Of a DNA stretch of 64,000 nucleotides, positions 1 to 11,190 are shown one piece after another (position 1 is the stretch's first letter; the number at the start of each line of letters is the position of its first letter). Both the position numbers and the translations under genes were made by a program. Under the pieces are notes generated by a model, which was not told the DNA's origin, did not search any database, and saw only the letters and a list, made by a program, of their open reading frames with translations. The stretch is taken from assembly GCF_003586305.1 (NCBI RefSeq), contig NZ_KZ987400.1, forward strand, positions 344,635 through 408,634, given 5' to 3'. The stretch is from Cognatilysobacter tabacisoli (GTDB lineage: Bacteria > Pseudomonadota > Gammaproteobacteria > Xanthomonadales > Xanthomonadaceae).

Positions 1-163
1 AGCGGGCGCCGGCGCTCCAGCCGCTGAACAGCCACGCTCCGACCAGCAGCACCGCGCCGACGCCGGCGCCGGCGAGCACGCGCTGGCGGCGGGTGCGGCG
101 GCGCGCGTCGGCGGGGGCCGAGGCCATCGGGCGGTCCTGTCCGGAGGTGTCGCGAATGCTCAT
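1..163 (-). CDS. Membrane-anchored protein, 5' end only (possible efflux adaptor)
   Basis: A reading frame begins with ATG at 163 and runs leftward off the window, giving 54 codons. The visible part has a polar, arginine-rich cytoplasmic start (about residues 1-28, with an RRRTRRQR stretch), then one hydrophobic segment (about 29-44) ending in a WLFSGW motif. This is the topology of a single-pass inner-membrane protein with most of its mass in the periplasm. Periplasmic adaptor subunits of RND or ABC exporters of xanthomonads begin this way, but nothing diagnostic of that family is visible, so the adaptor reading is a guess. It is the next gene downstream of trmL on the same strand, separated by the 43-bp repeat array. 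Confidence 0.5.
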   Translation of the reverse strand, partial: MSIRDTSGQDRPMASAPADARRRTRRQRVLAGAGVGAVLLVGAWLFSGWSAGAR

Positions 164-317
164 CGGGGTCCTGTGTCGTGTGTGCGGGCCGCAGCCCGGT
201 GTTACACAGGTCAAAGCACGAGTCGTGCCAACCGGTAACGCATTGATCCTGCTGGATTTACAGGGGCGGACGCGGTGTCCGGCCCGGCCGCGGACGCGTC
301 CGCCGGACGCGGCGTCC

Positions 318-575
318 GGGCGGCGTCGACGGGGACGCGAACGGCCTCGACGGGGTCATCGACCCCATGCGATGGGGTCGCGGACTGCCTCGATGGGGTC
401 ATCGACCCCATGCGATGGGGTGCCGGACTGCCTCGATGGGGTCGTGGACCCGATGCGATGGGGTGGCGGACCGCCTCGATGGGGTCGTCGACCCCATGCG
501 ATGGGGTGGCGGACTGCCTCGACGGGGTCGTCGACCGCATGCGATGGGGTCGCGCACCCCATCGACGCGGTCGCC
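318..575. repeat. 43-bp tandem repeat array, about six units, hairpin-forming
   Basis: Six consecutive 43-bp units start at 318, 361, 404, 447, 490 and 533. The first and last are degenerate and the central four are near identical. Each unit carries GACCCCAT-GCG-ATGGGGTC, an 8-bp stem with a 3-nt loop (weakened to 6-7 bp in some units), then a 13-bp spacer and a second ATGGGGTC. That second copy can pair across the unit boundary with the next GACCCCAT, again with a 3-nt loop, so two alternative hairpin registers exist. The unit length is not a multiple of three and reading frames are open on both strands, so it is unlikely to encode a repeat protein. It lies between the 3' end of trmL and the next gene. 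Confidence 0.9.
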
Positions 576-579
576 GGGC

Positions 580-1059
580 TCAGCCGCCGCCGGCGTAGCC
601 GTGCTGGCGCCAGGCCTCGAACACGACCACCGCGACCGCGTTCGACAGGTTCAGGCTGCGGTTGTCCGGGCGCATCGGCAGGCGCAGGCGCTGGGCCTCG
701 GGCAGCGCGTCGAGCACCTCGCCGGGCAGGCCGCGCGTCTCCGGGCCGAACAGGAACACGTCGCCGGCGCGGTAGGCCGGCGTGTCGAAGCGCACCCGCC
801 CGCGCGTGCTCAGCGCGAACACGCGCGGGGCGACGCCGTTGGCCGCCGCGATCGCCGCCAGCGCCGCGTCGAGCGAGTCGTGCACCCGGAGCGTCGCGTA
901 CTCGTGGTAGTCGAGGCCGGCGCGCTTGAGCTGGCGGTCCTCGAGCGTGAACCCGAGCGGCGCGACCAGGTGCAGCCGCGCGCCGGTGTTGGCGCACAGC
1001 CGGATCACGTTGCCGGTGTTGGGCGGGATCTCGGGCTGGAACAGGACGACGTCGAACAT
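580..1059 (-). CDS. trmL: tRNA (cytidine/uridine-34 2'-O)-methyltransferase TrmL
   Basis: This 159-residue protein is the usual length for TrmL, the SPOUT-family enzyme that 2'-O-methylates the wobble nucleotide of tRNA-Leu isoacceptors using S-adenosylmethionine. The start MFDVVLFQPEIPPNTGN is the family's signature with the catalytic-region asparagine. The C-terminal trefoil-knot motifs FGPETRGLP and LRLPMRPDNRSLNLSNAVA form the cofactor and dimer site. Enzymes of this family act in the cytoplasm as homodimers. The start codon at 1059 is fixed by the conserved N-terminus. The gene is followed at once by the 43-bp repeat array, which may act in 3' end formation. The assignment is secure. Confidence 0.95.
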   Translation of the reverse strand: MFDVVLFQPEIPPNTGNVIRLCANTGARLHLVAPLGFTLEDRQLKRAGLDYHEYATLRVHDSLDAALAAIAAANGVAPRVFALSTRGRVRFDTPAYRAGDVFLFGPETRGLPGEVLDALPEAQRLRLPMRPDNRSLNLSNAVAVVVFEAWRQHGYAGGG

Positions 1060-1081
1060 CCGCGCATCGTAGCCGGCCCGC

Positions 1082-1789
<708 letters not shown>

Positions 1790-1870
1790 GGCGGGCTCCC
1801 GCGGGGCGGAGGCGGCCACTGTAGGCCGGGCGCCGCGACGCCGCGGTGTGGGCGGCGTTTCCGCTGCGCG

Positions 1871-2656
1871 CTACGACCCCAGCGTGCAGCGCGCCAGCGG
1901 CTCGGCGCCGGCGGCCTGCAGCGCGGCCGGCGCGACCGCGCGCGCCGGGTCGGCGAAGTCGATCCGCGCCTTGACCTGGCGGCCGCGGTCGTCGCGCACG
2001 TTGGTGACGCCGCTGAAGCGGCGCAGGCTGCGGTCGCGCGCGTCGTAGGCGACGTCGAGGCTCGGCGCCACCGCGCCGAGCAGGCCGTCGAGCTTGAGCC
2101 GGAACGTTTCGACCGGCGTGTCGCCGAGCCGCGCGCGGCCGGCGCTGCGCACCTGGAAGCCGAGCGCGCGGCCGAACGCCGGCACCACGAACGACAGCGG
2201 CTGCGGCCGCCCGGCGGCCAGCGCGTCCCAGCGCGCGCGCAGGAATTCGTCGAAGCCGGCATCGGCGACCAGCGTGCCGGTCGGCGCCGGCAGCGCGGCG
2301 GTCTTGGCGCCGCTGTACACCGACGCGGACGCGCCGCTGCGGCGCAGGCCCTCGCGGTAGTCGCTGCGCACGTCCTCGAAGCTGAACTCAGGCGCGGTAC
2401 GCGAGCGCCGGTAGTCGACGCGCTTGCGCGCGAACGCGATGCCGGACGGACAGCGGTACAGCACCAGCCGCTCGAGCGGCGCGGCGCCGTCGCTGCGGAT
2501 CCAGTGCTGTTCGCGGTAGAGGAGTTGCCCGCTGGCGAGGTCGCGTGCTTCGCCCTCGACGAAGCGCAGATCGGCTAGGACGGGACCGCTCGCGCCCGCG
2601 AGGGCGACCAACAGCAGAACCGAGGGGCGCACGCGAACCTCGCCAACGGGAACCAT
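1871..2656 (-). CDS. Secreted protein of unknown function
   Basis: The protein has 261 residues with a signal peptide (a hydrophobic core VLLLVALAGASG followed by likely cleavage near VLA-DL), so it is probably periplasmic. The mature part opens with a sequence about a remembered transformation (GEARDLASGQLLYREQHW) and continues with mixed alpha/beta sequence and no catalytic motif that I recognise. Only one cysteine pair is visible (in LYRCPSG and near the C-terminus, LARCTLG), which could form a disulfide. The exact start is uncertain because valine codons and an alternative start lie close together. It is divergent from the M16 peptidase gene, sharing a 147-bp intergenic region. I do not know its role. 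Confidence 0.7.
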   Translation of the reverse strand: MVPVGEVRVRPSVLLLVALAGASGPVLADLRFVEGEARDLASGQLLYREQHWIRSDGAAPLERLVLYRCPSGIAFARKRVDYRRSRTAPEFSFEDVRSDYREGLRRSGASASVYSGAKTAALPAPTGTLVADAGFDEFLRARWDALAAGRPQPLSFVVPAFGRALGFQVRSAGRARLGDTPVETFRLKLDGLLGAVAPSLDVAYDARDRSLRRFSGVTNVRDDRGRQVKARIDFADPARAVAPAALQAAGAEPLARCTLGS

Positions 2657-2803
2657 GCCCAGCTACGGGGCCTCGCGCGCAGCGGATGCACACCGCGCGG
2701 GGGGACTGATGGCCTAGTGCCCGGCCCGCGGGCCGCCGCTACGATGCGGGCTTCGCCCGCGGCACCGCCCGGGCTCGTTCGTCCTCGTTCGTCTGGAGTC
2801 GCC

Positions 2804-5728
2804 ATGCCTGCACCGATCCGTCCCCGCGCGCTGATGCGCGGCAGCCTCGCCCTGGCGCTCGCCGCCGCGCTCGGCACCGTCGCGCTGGCCCCGTCGCCGG
2901 CGTTTGCCGCCGCGCCGGCCGCTGCCATCGAGATCCCGTACGAGCAGTTCACCCTGCCCAACGGCCTGCGCGTGATCGTGCACACCGACCGCAAGGCGCC
3001 GATCGTCGCGGTCAACGTCTGGTACCACGTCGGCAGCAAGAACGAGCAGCGGGGCCGCACCGGCTTCGCGCACCTGTTCGAGCACCTGATGTTCCAGGGC
3101 AGCGAGAACCACGACGGCGAGTTCTTCGCGCCGTTCGAACTGGTCGGCGCGACTGACCAGAACGGCACGACCAACCAGGACCGCACCAACTACTTCCAGA
3201 ACGTGCCGACCACCGCGCTGGACATGGCGCTGTTCATGGAATCCGACCGCATGGGCCACCTGCTCGGCGCGATCGACCAGGCCGCGCTCGACGAGCAGCG
3301 CGGCGTCGTGCAGAACGAGAAGCGCCAGGGCGAGAACCAGCCGTACGGGCGCCGCATCACCGCGCGCATGTTCGAGGCGCTGTACCCCGAGGGCCACCCG
3401 TACCGCTGGCAGACGATCGGCTCGATGGCCGACCTCGACGCGGCCTCGCTCGACGACGTCAAGACCTGGTTCAAGAGCTGGTACGGGCCGAACAACGCGG
3501 TGCTGGTGCTGGCCGGCGACATCGACGTGGCGACCGCGAAGCAGAAGGTCATGCGCTACTTCGGTGACATCCCGGCCAGCGCGACGCTGGCCGACATGCC
3601 GACCAATATCCCCAAGCGCGCGGCCGACACGCGCGAGACGATCCCCGATCGCGTGCCGCAGGTGCGCATCTACCGCGCCTGGCCGGTGGCCGAGAACGGC
3701 AGCCGCGACGGCAACCTGCTGACGCTGCTGAGCCAGGTGCTCGGCGGCAGCGCGGCGTCGCGGCTGGACACCCGACTGGTGCACGGCGACAAGCTCGCCG
3801 ACAACGTCGGCACCTCGTACTGGAACAGCGAGATCAGCGGCACGTTCTTCATCACCACGACGATCAAGAACCCGGCCGACACCGCCAAGGTCGAGGCGAT
3901 CGTCGGCGAGGAGCTGGCGCGGCTGCTGAAGGACGGCCCGACCGCGGCCGAGCTCGAGCAGGCCAAGACCGCGATCCGCGCCGAGTTCGTGCGCGGCATC
4001 GAGCGCATCGGCGGCTTCGGCGGCAAGTCCGACGTGCTGGCCGAGTGCGCGGTCTACGCCGGCAAGCCCGACTGCTACCGCGACGACCTCGCGGTGCTGA
4101 TGGCCGCGACCCCCGCGCAGGTGCGCGACGCCGGCCGCAAGTGGCTCGGCGCCGGCTCGCACACGATCGTCGTCGAGCCGAGCCAGACCCCGGCCTCGTC
4201 GCTGCCGGAGGCGGCCAGCGCCGCGCCGGCCAAGGCCCCGGCCGCGCTGCCGGCGCCGGACCCGAAGTTCACCACGGTCGCGTCCGACGTCGACCGCAGC
4301 GCCGGCCCGCCGACGACCGAACGCTTCCCCGACCTGACGTTCCCGGCGCTGCAGCGCGCGACGCTGTCCAACGGCATGCAGGTCGTGCTGGCCGAGCGCC
4401 CGGAGGTGCCGGTGGTGCAGATGTCGATGGAGTTCCCCGGCGGCTACAGCGCCGACGTCGGCCGCAAGCTCGGCACCGCCAGCTTCGCGATGTCGATGCT
4501 CGACGAGGGGGCCGGCGAGTACGGCGCGCTGCAGCTGGCGTCGCGGCAGGAGGCGCTCGGCGCCAACATCGGTGCGAGCGCGGGGCTGGACAGCGCGTCG
4601 GTCGGGCTGTCGGCGCTGAAGGACAAGCTGGCCGAATCGCTGGACCTGTACGCCGACGTGCTGCGCCGCCCGCGCTTCGACGCCGCCGAGCTCGAGCGCG
4701 TGCGCGCGACGTGGCTGGCCGGCATCAAGCAGGAGAAGGCGCGTCCGCAGACGGCGGCGCTGCGCGTGCTGCCGCCGCTGCTGTACGGCGAGGGCCACCC
4801 GTACGCGATCCCGTTCACCGGCAGCGGCACCGAGGCGTCGATCGCGTCGCTGACCCGCGACGACCTGGTCGCGTTCCACCGCGACTGGCTGCAGCCCGAG
4901 CGCGCGCGGCTGGTGGTGACCGGCGCGACCACGCTGGCCGAGATCGTGCCGATGCTCGAGCAGCGCTTCGGCGACTGGAAGAGCGCGCCCGGCGCGCCGG
5001 CGGTGCGCGCGGTGCCGGCCGTCGCCCGCCCGAACGCGTCGCGCGTGTTCCTGGTCGACCAGCCCGGCGCGATCCAGTCGAACATCTACGTCAGCCAGGT
5101 GGTGGCGCCGACCGGCGACGCGTCGACGATCGACTTCGACTTCGCCAACGGCGTGCTCGGCGGCGAGTTCTCGTCGCGGCTCAACATGAACCTGCGCGAG
5201 GACAAGAGCTGGGCCTACGGCTCGTACAGCAGCGCGACCAACACGCTGGGCCAGCGCCCGTGGATCGCGTCGGCGGCGGTGCAGAGCGACAAGACCGCCG
5301 AATCGGCAGCCGAGCTGCGCCGCGAGATCACCGCGTTCACCGACGGCACCCGCGCAATCTCCGCCGACGAGGTCGCCAAGATCCGCGCCAGCAACACCCG
5401 CAGCCTGCCGGGCGCGTTCGAGACCGCCAGCGCAGTGCTCGGGCAGATCAGCAGCAACCTGCGCTACGGCCGGCCGGACGACTACATCGTCCGCTACCAG
5501 GCGCGTAACGAGGCGATGACCCCGGCGCTGGCGCAGGCCGCGGCGAAGGCGATCGACCCGAAGGCGCTGACCTGGGTGATCGTCGGCGACCTGGCCAAGA
5601 TCGAGCAGCCGGTGCGCGCGCTGGACCTCGGCACGGTGCAGGTGATCGACAACGACGGCCGCCCGGTCACGGGGCGCACGGCGGCAGCCGCAGCGGCAGC
5701 CGAGGCGAAGCCCGCCGCCGGCAAGTAA
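2804..5728 (+). CDS. Secreted two-domain M16 zinc peptidase (pitrilysin/insulinase family)
   Basis: A 974-residue periplasmic peptidase. The signal peptide ends near residues 33-37 (SPAFA-AAP). The first M16 domain has the inverted zinc motif HLFEH at residues 90-94 and the downstream glutamate in VVQNEKRQGEN. The second half repeats the fold (from about residue 500, ATLSNGMQVVLAERPE) but has no HxxEH, so it is the inactive partner lobe usual for this family. Such enzymes degrade peptides in a closed chamber made of both lobes. The ATG at 2804 is preceded by CTGGAG and directly precedes the signal peptide. A longer in-frame start at 2717 would add 29 residues that spoil it. It is likely monocistronic. 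Confidence 0.92.
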   Translation: MPAPIRPRALMRGSLALALAAALGTVALAPSPAFAAAPAAAIEIPYEQFTLPNGLRVIVHTDRKAPIVAVNVWYHVGSKNEQRGRTGFAHLFEHLMFQGSENHDGEFFAPFELVGATDQNGTTNQDRTNYFQNVPTTALDMALFMESDRMGHLLGAIDQAALDEQRGVVQNEKRQGENQPYGRRITARMFEALYPEGHPYRWQTIGSMADLDAASLDDVKTWFKSWYGPNNAVLVLAGDIDVATAKQKVMRYFGDIPASATLADMPTNIPKRAADTRETIPDRVPQVRIYRAWPVAENGSRDGNLLTLLSQVLGGSAASRLDTRLVHGDKLADNVGTSYWNSEISGTFFITTTIKNPADTAKVEAIVGEELARLLKDGPTAAELEQAKTAIRAEFVRGIERIGGFGGKSDVLAECAVYAGKPDCYRDDLAVLMAATPAQVRDAGRKWLGAGSHTIVVEPSQTPASSLPEAASAAPAKAPAALPAPDPKFTTVASDVDRSAGPPTTERFPDLTFPALQRATLSNGMQVVLAERPEVPVVQMSMEFPGGYSADVGRKLGTASFAMSMLDEGAGEYGALQLASRQEALGANIGASAGLDSASVGLSALKDKLAESLDLYADVLRRPRFDAAELERVRATWLAGIKQEKARPQTAALRVLPPLLYGEGHPYAIPFTGSGTEASIASLTRDDLVAFHRDWLQPERARLVVTGATTLAEIVPMLEQRFGDWKSAPGAPAVRAVPAVARPNASRVFLVDQPGAIQSNIYVSQVVAPTGDASTIDFDFANGVLGGEFSSRLNMNLREDKSWAYGSYSSATNTLGQRPWIASAAVQSDKTAESAAELRREITAFTDGTRAISADEVAKIRASNTRSLPGAFETASAVLGQISSNLRYGRPDDYIVRYQARNEAMTPALAQAAAKAIDPKALTWVIVGDLAKIEQPVRALDLGTVQVIDNDGRPVTGRTAAAAAAAEAKPAAGK

Positions 5729-5893
5729 CGGCGGCCCCGCGGCGGGCGCCGGCCCGGGTCATCGCCGGTTCAAGCGGCGGCGGCCCGCGGCGGTGACAAT
5801 CCAGCGCTGCCGACGGCGGCGGGCCCCTGCGGCCCGCCGTCGTTCCATCCGCCGCCCGGACCTTCCCAGGCGCGCCACCAACCGAGGTGCCCG

Positions 5894-6283
5894 ATGCGCA
5901 TTGCCGTCCCGACCGTCCTCGCCCTGTCGCTGCTGTCCGGCGGCTGCACGTGGGTGCACATGGCCCCCGGCGCGTCGTCGGTGCGGGTGCTCGCACCGGG
6001 CGCGGCGCCGGCCGGCTGCGTGCGCCGCGGCGAGATCGCGGTGTCGGTCAAGGACCGGTTGGGCTTCTACGAGCGCAACGACCTGCGCGTGCGCGAGGAG
6101 CTGGAAACGCTGGCGCGCAACGAGGGCCCGGGCCTGCAGGCCGACACCGTCCAGCCGCTGGCCGAGCCGCGCGACGGCGAGCAGCGCTTCGCCGCGTACC
6201 GCTGCGACGGCACGGCCGCGACCGCGCCGCGCGCGCCGTCCGCGCCGCCGTCGTCGGCGCGGACCCACCCGCTCGGCGGCTGA
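5894..6283 (+). CDS. DUF4156-type lipoprotein
   Basis: A 129-residue lipoprotein. The signal sequence ends in a lipobox (LLSGGC, acylated cysteine at about residue 18). The residue after the cysteine is Thr rather than Asp, so it should go to the outer membrane. The core CVRRGEIAVSVKDRLGFYERND followed by an REELETLARNEG stretch matches the pattern of DUF4156 proteins (YjeI-like in enterobacteria), whose function is unknown. The two cysteines of the mature part could form a disulfide. A proline- and alanine-rich low-complexity tail ends the protein. GAGGTG stands upstream of the ATG. It follows the M16 gene by 165 bp on the same strand. Confidence 0.8.
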   Translation: MRIAVPTVLALSLLSGGCTWVHMAPGASSVRVLAPGAAPAGCVRRGEIAVSVKDRLGFYERNDLRVREELETLARNEGPGLQADTVQPLAEPRDGEQRFAAYRCDGTAATAPRAPSAPPSSARTHPLGG

Positions 6284-6440
6284 GCGGCGGCGGCGACGCC
6301 GCCGAACGGCCTCGCGTCGAAACTGAACGGCACTCTCCGCCGGCCTGAACCCCGGCCCGCGCGGCGCGGCGCGGACCATACCCCGGCGTGCGCCCTGCCC
6401 GACGACACGTTAACCTTGCGTGTTCTTTCGATTCCGGGTC

Positions 6441-7463
6441 ATGCCCATGCTGTTCCAACACGTCGCCATCGCCGGCCTGGCCCACATCGACGCCCCGCGT
6501 CGGCTGGGCTCCGACGAGATCAACGCCCGGCTCAAGCCGACCCTGGATCGCCTCGGCATCCGGACGGACGTGCTCGGCGACATCGCGGGCATCCACGCCC
6601 GGCGCCTGTGGGACGGCCCGATGCAGGCATCGGACGCGGCCACGCTGGCCGCGGTCAAGGCGCTGGCCGACGCCGGCATCGAGCCCGAGCGCGTCGGCCT
6701 GCTGGTCAACACCTCGGTCAGCCGCGACTACCTCGAGCCGTCGACCGCGTCGATCGTCAGCGGCAACCTCGGCCTGCCCGACACCTGCCAGAACTTCGAC
6801 GTCGCCAACGCGTGCCTGGCCTTCATCAACGGCATGGACATCGCCAGCCGGATGATCGAGCGCGGCGAGATCGACTACGCGCTGGTCGTCGACGGCGAGA
6901 CCGCCGACCTGGCCTACGAGAAGACCATCGAGCGCATCACCCGCGCCGACGTCAGCGAAGTCGACTTCCGCAACGAGCTGGCGACGCTGACGCTGGGCTC
7001 CGGCGCGGCGGCGATGGTGCTGGCGCGCAGCGAGCTGGCCCCGGGCGCGCCGCGCTACAAGGGCGGCGTGACGCGCGCGGCGACCGAGTGGAACAAGCTG
7101 TGCCGCGGCAACCTCGACGGCATGGTCACCGACACCCGGCTGCTGCTGATCGAGGGCATCAAGCTGGCGACCAAGACCTTCCAGGTCGCCAAGCAGAAGC
7201 TCGGCTGGGTCGCCGAGGAGCTCGACGAGTTCGTCATCCACCAGGTCAGCAAGGTCCACACCGCCGCGTTCACCAAGGCGATGGGCATCGACCCGAAGAA
7301 AGTCCTGACGATCTTTGCCGAGCACGGCAACATCGGCCCGGCGTCGGTGCCGATCGTGCTGAGCAAGCTGCGCGAGATGGGCCGGCTGAAGAAGGGCGAC
7401 CGGGTCGCGCTGCTCGGCATCGGCTCGGGGCTGAACTGCTCGATGGCCGAGGTCGTCTGGTAA
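6441..7463 (+). CDS. oleA: OleA, acyl-CoA-condensing thiolase for long-chain olefins
   Basis: A 340-residue thiolase-superfamily enzyme very similar to Xanthomonas OleA. OleA joins two fatty acyl-CoAs head to head to a beta-keto acid, the first step of long-chain cis-olefin synthesis. The catalytic cysteine is C125 in VANACLAFINGMD. The conserved glutamate (DYLEPSTASI), histidine (FVIHQVSKVHTAAF) and asparagine (EHGNIGPASVP) regions are all present. The start is at 6441 or at the ATG six bases later, since Xanthomonas OleA begins MLFQ. The usual partners oleB (hydrolase), oleC (beta-lactone synthetase) and oleD (reductase) are not in the window; oleA faces hemB across a shared terminator. It may be the first gene of a split pathway or work alone to make ketones. 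Confidence 0.95.
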   Translation: MPMLFQHVAIAGLAHIDAPRRLGSDEINARLKPTLDRLGIRTDVLGDIAGIHARRLWDGPMQASDAATLAAVKALADAGIEPERVGLLVNTSVSRDYLEPSTASIVSGNLGLPDTCQNFDVANACLAFINGMDIASRMIERGEIDYALVVDGETADLAYEKTIERITRADVSEVDFRNELATLTLGSGAAAMVLARSELAPGAPRYKGGVTRAATEWNKLCRGNLDGMVTDTRLLLIEGIKLATKTFQVAKQKLGWVAEELDEFVIHQVSKVHTAAFTKAMGIDPKKVLTIFAEHGNIGPASVPIVLSKLREMGRLKKGDRVALLGIGSGLNCSMAEVVW

Positions 7464-7488
7464 CGCGCCCGCGTCCCCCGCGGACACG

Positions 7489-7518
7489 AAAAAGCCCGGT
7501 CTCGCGACCGGGCTTTTT
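7489..7518. terminator. Bidirectional intrinsic terminator between oleA and hemB
   Basis: A perfect inverted repeat, AAAAAGCCCGGTC and GACCGGGCTTTTT separated by four bases. It gives a strong stem with a T-run on both strands, 25 bp after the oleA stop and about 38 bp after the hemB stop on the other strand. Confidence 0.93.
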
Positions 7519-7556
7519 CATGCGCGACGCGTCCGTGCGGGTCGCCGCATCGGCCG

Positions 7557-9172
<1,616 letters not shown>

Positions 9173-9180
<8 letters not shown>

Positions 9181-10801
9181 GTCGACCCTGCGCCGTTCGG
9201 CGCTCGCCTGCGCCGCCGCCCTCGCCCTGTCGGGCGCCGCGTCGGCCGCCACGATCATCCCGGTCAACGCCGATCCGGCGGGCCAGGGCCTCAACGACAT
9301 GACCCCGGCCGCGCCGGCCGGTGGCAACCCGGGCACGACGGTCGGCGAACAGCGCCGCATCGCGTACCAGTTCGCCGCCGACCTGTGGGGCTCGGTGCTC
9401 GACAGCCCGGCGGAGATCCGCGTCCAGGCCAGCTTCGCGCCGCTGCGCTGCGACGCCACCGGCACCGTGCTCGGTTCGGCCGGTGCGGGCGTGATCTACA
9501 TCCTCAGCGGCGGTTCGGCGCCGCCGACGCTGTACCACGGCGCCCTGGCCGACGCGCTGGTCGGCAGCGACCTGCAGAACGGCACCGGCGTCGACGTGGT
9601 CAGCCGCTTCAACGCGTCGTACGGCAACACCAACCCGGACGGGACGCCGTGCGCGCCGGGCGCGGGCTGGTACTACGGCCTCGACGGCAACACCCCGGCC
9701 GGGCTGACCAACTTCCTGAACGTGGTCATGCACGAGATCGCCCACGGCCTGGGCTTCTCCGGCTTCGGCAACGTCAGCACCGGCGCGCCGCTGGCGGGCT
9801 TCCCGGACGTGTATTCGCAGTTCGCGTTCGACAACAACACCGGCAAGGGCTGGTACGAGCTCGACAACACCGGCCGGCGCCTGGCCACGATCGGCGGCAA
9901 CGTCGTGTTCCGCGGCCCGACCGTGACCGCGCAGGTGCCGCTGGTGCTCGGCGAGAAGATCGCCGTGCGTGCCAGCGGCAACGCCACCGGCAACTTCGAC
10001 TACGGCACCGCGCAGTTCGGTCCGGAAGCCACCGGCGCGAACTTCAGCGGGTCGGTGGTGCAGGTCAATGACGGCAGCGCGTCGCCGTCGCTGGGCTGCG
10101 CGGCGTCGCCGGCCGGCGCCTATGCCGGCCAGATCGCGATCGTCGACCGCGGCACCTGCGCGTTCGAGATCAAGGTCAAGAACGCCGAGAACGCCGGGGC
10201 CATCGGAGTGATCGTGGCCAACAACGCCGCCGGCACGATCAGCATGGGCGACGACGCCACCGTCGCGGCCACGATCCCGGCGCTGATGGTGTCGCTGGCG
10301 GACGGCAACACGATCAAGGCCGGCCTGCCGGGCGTGAACGTCGCGCTCGCGCCGATCCCGGGCGTGCGCGCCGGCGCCGACGCGGCCGGTTTCGCCCGCC
10401 TGTATGCGCCGAACCCGGTGCAGCCGGGCTCGTCGTTCTCGCACTACGACACCTCGGCGAACCCGAACCTGCTGATGGAGCCGGCGATCACCCGCTCGCT
10501 CGCCGCCAACCTCGACATCGACCTGACCCCGGCGCTGTTCCAGGACGAGGGTTGGACGCTGATCGGCGGCAACGCGAAGATCGGCCAGTGCGACACCGGC
10601 GTGCCACTGGTGGAGGCCGGTGGCGCAATCGTCGGCGCCAGCGTGCAGGCCTACGACCGCCTGTGCCAGGCGACGACGGCCGACAAGAGCGCCTACCAGG
10701 CGTGCATCACCGGCTACAAGGACCGGCTGGACGCCGCGGGCCTGCTCGAGGGCAACCAGGGCGGCCGCATCGCCAGCTGCGCGGCGAAGCGCTTCAAGTA
10801 A
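9173..10801 (+). CDS. Secreted PA-domain metalloprotease-like protein
   Basis: A 542-residue secreted protein starting at GTG 9173, preceded by AGGAGG and overlapping the upstream gene by 8 bp. The signal peptide covers about residues 1-25 (LALSGAASAA). The zinc motif HEIAHGLGF has H187, E188 and H191. The residue where metzincins keep the third histidine is glycine, so the third ligand must lie elsewhere. A protease-associated (PA) domain follows at about 300-385 (YAGQIAIVDRGTCAFEIKVKNA and NNAAGT). The region HYDTSANPNLLMEP after it is typical of this family of xanthomonad secreted proteins. The C-terminal part has three or more cysteines. It is probably exported and degrades protein outside the cell or in the periplasm; the substrate is unknown. 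Confidence 0.82.
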
Positions 10802-10825
10802 TCGCCGCCGGCGGTGCGACAAACG

Positions 10826-10860
10826 AAACGGGCGCCGGCATTGCCGGCGCCCGTTTTCTT
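10826..10860 (+). terminator. Intrinsic terminator after the PA-domain protease gene
   Basis: A perfect 14-bp stem (AAACGGGCGCCGGC with GCCGGCGCCCGTTT) and a 3-nt loop, followed by TCTTTT, 25 bp downstream of the stop. The opposite side is less T-rich, so it works best on the plus strand. Confidence 0.9.
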
Positions 10861-10893
10861 TTGCGGCTCAGCGGTGGCGGGCGCGCGCGCCGA

Positions 10894-11142
10894 TCAGACG
10901 ATGCCGCCGCCGAGGCTGAGCCGGGCGATGCCGACCAGGATCACGATGCCGTTGAGGACCAGCCCGGCCTTCGCGCGGCCGCGGCTCTCCGGGCGGGTGA
11001 AGGCGATCGCGATCGCGGCCAGGATCGCGCCGATCGACGCGAACGGAATCACCAGCCAGTTCATCGCGCCGAGCAGCGGGATCAGCGCCAGCACCATCCA
11101 CAGCATCGCGACGATGCCCCACAGCAGGCTCAGCAGTCCCAT
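10894..11142 (-). CDS. Small inner-membrane protein, about three transmembrane segments
   Basis: An 82-residue, strongly hydrophobic protein with membrane segments at roughly residues 2-24, 27-48 and 58-78 and a basic loop RPESRGRAKAG between the second and third. No catalytic residues stand out. It resembles the small DUF4190/DUF-type membrane proteins, in which two hydrophobic helices flank a short charged loop. GGAGG precedes the ATG at 11142 by the right distance, which supports real translation. It is 48 bp downstream of the xanB2-like gene on the same strand and may be cotranscribed with it, but a pigment role is not shown. Confidence 0.75.
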   Translation of the reverse strand: MGLLSLLWGIVAMLWMVLALIPLLGAMNWLVIPFASIGAILAAIAIAFTRPESRGRAKAGLVLNGIVILVGIARLSLGGGIV

Positions 11143-11190
11143 GGCGCACGACCTCCGGATTCGACAGCGGCCACGATAGCGCGCCGGCGT

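Noticed and set aside
318-575. CRISPR array
   Set aside because: Units are contiguous and identical, with no unique spacers and no cas genes nearby.
211-598. Open frames across the 43-bp repeat, on both strands
   Set aside because: The repeat period is not a multiple of three and the translations are frame-shifted copies of the same DNA, with no start support and no domain. They follow from GC content.
2714-4879. Very long open frame antisense to the M16 peptidase (and similar ones antisense to other genes)
   Set aside because: It is a shadow of a strongly supported gene in GC-rich DNA, with arginine- and alanine-rich sequence and no recognisable domain.
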